The notes below the pieces were generated by a model. The model did no database searches and was not told where the DNA came from. It worked only from the letters and a program-made list of their open reading frames with translations. This document shows, one piece after another, positions 58,803-64,000 of a stretch of 64,000 bases of DNA. Each line of letters opens with the position of its first letter. The first letter of the stretch is position 1. A program made the position numbers and the translations under genes. The DNA is taken from assembly GCA_947561585.1 (NCBI GenBank), contig CANNZV010001130.1, forward strand, positions 1-64,000. Direction: 5' to 3'. This DNA comes from Caprella mutica (taxonomy: Eukaryota > Arthropoda > Malacostraca > Amphipoda > Caprellidae).

Positions 58803-60329
58803 CAGTTCACAGACGCAAGCCACTGCAACCGACACGGTTGGCTGACTGGCGGAGCAAGGAAAACGGTGAGAATTTGGAAATGCATTTTGAATTTTGTGTT
58901 ATTAACCCCTTCTTGAATTTCACAGAAAATCGATTCTATATCCAGTTGAGAGAAAACACTTCCAGTTCAAAATTCATATAAATAAAAAATCAATCGAACA
59001 TTCTTGAAAGGGGCTATATACATAGGAATTGAAAGTGGGCAGCTATCTTCTCTTTACTCAATCTACCCCATTTATACTGTTGTCTATGGCTAATCATTAT
59101 TCAGTTTTCAATCATTCTAGCCACGCTACGGTAGTGCTACCTGGTGTTAGTGGTGACGAATCAGGAGGGGTTTATATGCGGTGTAAGCAAACGCAGACAC
59201 ACCTGTAGAATATAAGATGTCCCAATACAGCACGTAATTTTAAATATCTTGCAACTGTTGAAACGTCAATGTGGTATCAATCATTCTTACAACATCTCGC
59301 TATTGCATTTTTTCATGTAATTATTAGGTGTAGTTTATGATCACTCGCACAGCAAAATATAAATTTTAGTTATTGTTAATATTCATACTCTTCCTTTGTT
59401 CTAATATATTAATATATAATCTAATACAATTCATTTTTCTATAATTTGAATATGTTCGGTTTTGTTGATCACAGTTCAAGCAAAAAAAAAATCTTCCGCT
59501 GCAGAGAACAGGAATCAAATATTGCTAATATTGTTCTAGAATTACTATATATAGAAAATAAATATAGAAGAGTGAGGGGAAAAATGATAGAAAGGGCCAT
59601 GTATGGACTGCAAAGAGTATCTGCCACGTTTTCACCGCCTTGTATAGTTTACAAAGCGTTTCTACCGCAGTGTATAAGCCGCTTTTTCATTACCTAGTAT
59701 AGTTAGCAAAGCGCTCCTAACGCTTCACCACCTCGTATACATTGAATTTTAAAAGGCGGTAAAATGGCAATGAAACCAAAAATCCGGACCACACAATATC
59801 AGCACTTGAGAAAAGATTCCGCGAAACAGAATTCATTCCGTCTTCGGAAAGTGTGAATTATTTTGGAACAAAAGTGAATGTTATTGCTTACTAAATTAAA
59901 TATACCATGCACGTTTATTAATTATATGAATAATATATGTAGTTATCTGATTTAAGAAAATAGAGGACTTCTTGATTGTTGCATTTTTTGTAGGATGAAG
60001 AACTCAACAAGAAGTAGTTTTAATTATTTCCAAAGCTTTCAGAAATCTTCGTGATTTACGTCTTCAGGGGTAACATTTATTGAAAAACAAGCGACTTATA
60101 TTCTACCTACTCGTAATCATGATACATATCCTAATTTCTATTTTTTTTTTAATTTAAATTTTAAATTTTGACACTCTTAATAACTATAGGAACTATTTAC
60201 TATAAGGAATTTCATATGCTCTATTTAAAGTGTTGTCCTATCAATGCGTATAATACGATTTTAATTTTCTTCTATTAAAAGTATGTTTACATCGTTACTA
60301 TATCCTAACATTATCAAAATTTAAAGTAT
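58803..60329. other. Spacer with a degraded relative of the 1110-2531 element
   Basis: 59600-59790 has CACCGCCTTGTATAGTTTAC, CTAGTATAGTTAGCAAAGCG and CACCACCTCGTATAC motifs, close to those in the Harbinger-like element at 1110-2531, but without clear ends. The rest is AT-rich and empty. Confidence 0.45.
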
Positions 60330-61035
60330 GGCCTGTTTCTCTATTATGCTAATATATCTATGACTATTCTACATTCTTAACTACATTAGATTTATGTTCC
60401 TTAATCCTATCTCCTAACATTCTACCTGTTTCTCCTGCATATTTACTATCACAATCCAAACAATCTATCTAATATACTAAATTAATTTTACTCTCCTTAT
60501 CTAATATACTAAATTAATTTTACTCTCCTTATCTAATCTATCCTCAATTCTTATAACCTAGTTTCCTATAGTATTGTTAGATCTATTGCTTAACATGATA
60601 TCAATTGGTTTCAAAATCCTTTATATTCTTTCGCTCGTTCCTTTTATGTAGGGGGCTACAATATATCGTTTGTTGCTGTCCTCTTCTTCTATTCTTTCTG
60701 ACTGATATGGTTTTCTAGGTCAAATTTCTTCTTATTTATTACTCTATTAATTTCTTTTCTTGGATAATTATTTGATATCAGATCTCTCCCTATTTTCTCC
60801 AGTTCATTTTCCAATTGTAAGTTACTACAAATTTTGATAGCTCTTGTTACTAAACAGTTGACAACACTAATTTTTTGATTCCTGGGATTGTAGCTATTAT
60901 AATCCAAATATTTTCCCGTATTTGAAGGTTTTCTATAAACAGTGAAATCTAATTATCCGTTTTCTTATTTCATTAGTTTAATGTCCAAAAATGCCAATTG
61001 TTTGTCTTCTTCTATCTCCTGCGTGATTTGTACAT
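60330..61035 (-). pseudogene. Penelope-like retroelement fragment (RT end plus GIY-YIG endonuclease)
   Basis: Read on the minus strand. The first part resembles the end of a Penelope RT: QLAFLDIKLMK, DFTVYRKPSNTGKYLDYNSY, then NQKISVVNCLVTRAIKICS, ELEKIGRDLI and YPRKEINRVI. The 72-codon frame at 60689-60907 is only its middle. After further stops and frame changes comes a GIY-YIG-type endonuclease piece: YAGETGRMLGDRIKEHKSN preceded by CLDC. A 33-bp direct duplication (ATATACTAAATTAATTTTAC, near 60470 and 60503) interrupts the linker. The catalytic RT core is missing, so this is a 5'-truncated, dead copy of the usual kind. Confidence 0.75.
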
Positions 61036-61491
61036 GTAAATGAATATTATATAAATAAAATTGTTGTGTATATTGTATAATTGAGATGGAGAATAAAATT
61101 GTAAATGTAATAAATATTGAATGTAAATATAAGTTGATTAAACATTCTCTTGATTCATTGTATAATTTAAATAATTCAAAGACATCAATAGGAAATTAAA
61201 AACAAGACTGTATTCGTAACTTAACCAGTTTTTAAAAATGAACATGACTTAGCAAATACTTTAAAAATGGTAATTAGTATTTCCTCATCTCTACTTAAGT
61301 TTGATTTACTGTGTTGTGTGTTTAATAAAATAACTTTTTTGAAATATTATATTCCTTTGAATATAAAGTAATCCAATATCTATATGGTTATTATTGTAAA
61401 AATGAATGGCCCTGAAACTCCTTAAAGAAGGCTGAACGGCTTTTTTATAAATTCAAATGTCATTATGGACTAAAGTCATCAGATTGTCTTT
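61036..61491. other. AT-rich spacer
   Basis: Nothing recognised. Confidence 0.4.
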
Positions 61492-61612
61492 AAGTGACTG
61501 GCAGTTTTCCGCCTGGCAATTACTCGCATGACAGTTTTCCGCTTCGGCTGTTTCCAGCCTGGCCATTTTCTGCATGGCAGTTTTCCGCCAGGCAGTTTTC
61601 CGTGTACCCTCT
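61492..61612. repeat. Degenerate 14-16-bp tandem repeat
   Basis: About eight copies of a TGGCAGTTTTCCGCC-type unit. The period is like the terminal units of the MITEs at 268 and 48685, but the conserved core of those elements was not found next to it. Confidence 0.65.
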
Positions 61613-63077
61613 AGATATGACACCCCCACTGTAAGTGTAACGTGTACACTGTACAGTTCATACATAATATATTCAATGTAATAACTTTTATGCTATAAAT
61701 AAATATATTGAGAAAATAACTTACTATAACTAAATGCGGGCATTGAAATAATTGTTTGTCAAACGGCGTACTCACGGAATAACTCTCATCAAAACATCCA
61801 CTATATAAGCTTCCTTATCTCCTCAGCCTTCCTTGCAGTAAATTTATTAGCATATTTAGTGTGAGAAAGCTAGTACAGACTATGGAGAAACCTGGCAATA
61901 ATAACCCACTCGGGAGTGAATAGAATTAACAGAGGAGAAAATTTACATATTACTAGCAAATCTGATGCCGATTTTTCTATTTGCTTAAAATGTTTTTGCT
62001 TTGTACTAATTCAAGATAAATTAATATGAAATTTTCTGATTATATAAAATAAATACAATTCTATTACAAAATTAAAAATCTCCAAACTTCAGATAAAATA
62101 ATATAAGTTTATCATTTGTCAAAATTTGTCTGAAATTCATTTTGAATAAGAAGAATATGTGTAACTTCTCAGTCAATAAGACTCGAAGTTAGAAACATTT
62201 GGTAGCTAAGTTTTTTGATGCATACCATAGACTTCCAGAAAGTGAAGAAAAAAGCACCACTTCATCAAGTTATCAAAATATTTCCATATTTGATGAAGAA
62301 AATTTAATTCCTGATATATAAAAGTACATCAGATCAAAGAATATTTGAAATGTATTACATTCAAAATATCAAAAATTATATCTTGTAGATTGGTAAATTT
62401 CAATTCGTTAAGTAGTCGGTTAAAGAAAATTTAACCAATGTAACCGATTTTAGATAAAATAACAATAATTTCATGAATGTAATAGAATTTTGTTTAATCA
62501 ATAACAGTATATATTATAGAACATACGCATTTTTCCATTTAAATATTTCAAATATAATAAACTAACTTTTTAATTTTCTGAAAGTTAATTTTTCTGTTTG
62601 TTTTATTAAATTTATGAATCTGGATCTACAGCATGGAAACATCATAACGGAAACCTTTTCAATTAGGATTTTTCGGAATCTATCGATAAATAGCAATAAA
62701 CATATTTTATTGATCTATGTACATAGTATACAATCATGTTACATTTCCATATCTAAAATAATCGCTTTACAGTGTCTAATAGTATCCTCCTGGGTATCTT
62801 TTTCAGATTAAAAGATAGTTTGTTCTACTGCTTTGTTTACATAATAACTCCTATAATATTTTTCAGGCTTTGAAATAAAGAATGTAAGAATGATGGTTTT
62901 AATGTAATATTTTTTTTAAGAATGTTTGACCATTGGAATACAGATAAATTATATGATAATTTAGATAACGACCAACAAATGTAACTAGATATAGAGAGTG
63001 CAATTTTTTCATTTCCGTTAATACCTCTCACGTATGCGTAATTGCGGCACTAATGAAAATTAATTTTTCAAATTCTT
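61613..63077. other. AT-rich spacer
   Basis: No supported gene; small frames at 62614-62811 and 62837-63031 show no domain. Confidence 0.4.
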
Positions 63078-64000
63078 CCCAAGTAACAAAAAATTATCCC
63101 CGGGATATTCCGGGGAAATTCTCTGAGATTATTCCCTCGATATCCCCAGCATTATCGAGGGGATGCCCTATTTTTGCGATATGGGGATATCCCCAAATGA
63201 TGTCGAAGGAAGAATGATGATGGGATTTAAATATATTATCCCTTGAATATTCCCTCGATTACAAGGGAAGGGCAAGGAATACCGAAATTATTATTCCTTC
63301 GATAACAAGGGAATAAAATTGGCATAGTGAGGGGATATTCTCTCAATATCGAGGGGATCAAATTTGAATATTCCCTGGATATCTAGAATAGAGAAAGGAT
63401 ATAAAAATATCAAAATTAATATTTCCTAGCATATACTGCAATTGTACGTGTACGTTTGATTTTATATTAGTTAGTTGAATGAAACATATTGTTATATACA
63501 AATTAAATGGAAAGAAATGGAGAAAGAAATGAAGTAGTGATGTTAACTTCTGCTTGCGACGCTAACCAATCGACCATCCTGGACACAGTAGATGTAGGAT
63601 TTTTAATGAACTTTATGCAATATGATAACTCAAGTTTATCTTTAGGTTATCATCGATAAATATATTTTAATATAACATAGATTTTTTCTTTTTTTCTTTT
63701 ATAATCGTTTCTATTAAAATTTTTAGGGGATCAACCATTTTTCACTGATTCCTGGAATATTCCCTCAATATTGTTAGGGAATCAACTAATTTTTAGTAAT
63801 TCCAGGAATTTTCCTTCGATATCCTTAGGTGATCTACAAATTTTCAGTAATTCTTGGAATATTCTCTCGATATCGATAGGGAATCAACTAATTTTCACTA
63901 ATTCCTGGAATATTCTCTCGACATCGGAAAGGGATCAACTCATTTTCACTAATCCCTGGAATATTCCCTCAATATCCGTAGGGGATCAACTAATTTTCAC
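63078..64000. mobile_element. Left part of a CCCAAGTAAC-type element, cut by the window end
   Basis: Begins CCCAAGTAACAAAAAATTAT, a variant of the CCCAGGTAACA end, followed by many palindromic pieces such as CCCCGGGATATTCCGGGG and CTCGATATCCCC. From about 63725 there is a 51-bp tandem repeat (CCTGGAATATTCCCTCAATA at 63751, then about every 51 bp) that continues past the window. The family link rests on the end and on the shared GGAATATTCC kernel. Confidence 0.5.

Overview
This window looks like an intergenic stretch of an AT-rich eukaryotic genome, most likely an insect. That rests on the arthropod-style mix of Ty3/gypsy, BEL/Pao, Penelope and piggyBac relatives, the MITEs, and intron-like AT-rich spacers with GTAAGT and TTTCAG splice signals. 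The species cannot be fixed from the sequence. No complete host gene is visible. Almost everything recognisable is a mobile element, a remnant of one, or a minisatellite. Most of the long open frames are artefacts of tandem repeats whose period is a multiple of three.

Layout. 0.27-2.5 kb: an old MITE with 16-bp terminal repeat units, then a 1.4 kb TAA-flanked Harbinger-like element. 5-10.5 kb: three minisatellites (24, 32 and 24 bp), the last inside a TE with CCCAGGTAAC ends. 11.2-24.4 kb: a 21-bp minisatellite interrupted by a nearly intact Ty3/gypsy-type LTR retrotransposon on the minus strand (12223-22183). 24.7-29 kb: TA-flanked MITEs, one nested in another, and a zoned 18/19-bp minisatellite. 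29-31.7 kb: a TE built of 131-bp repeats. 34-36.5 kb: two MITEs. 38.4-39.6 kb: a broken BEL/Pao gag. 40.9-44.4 and 47.7-51.6 kb: two copies of a 3.5 kb TA-flanked DNA transposon with a piggyBac transposase scrap between them. The second copy carries a 470-bp C-rich MITE. 51.6 kb: a possible signal-peptide first exon. 57.8-61 kb: a TTCACCG-type MITE and a Penelope-like RT/GIY-YIG remnant. 63-64 kb: the start of another CCCAGGTAAC-type element with 51-bp repeats.

The retrotransposon is the main functional unit. Its LTRs differ at one position over 436 aligned bases, so it is young. Its gag, pro-RT-RNaseH and integrase frames are joined by two -1 frame changes. Downstream of integrase, where env sits in errantiviruses, lies a 109-residue reading frame with an N-myristoylation-like start, one transmembrane segment and a strong Kozak start. 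It is the first ATG after a good splice acceptor. A small acylated membrane protein in the env position is the best candidate here for something undescribed.

The second theme is the interplay of mobile DNA and minisatellites: elements land in them, carry them as their ends, or are largely made of them. The clearest case is two MITEs that share a conserved core while their 16-bp terminal units have diverged completely.
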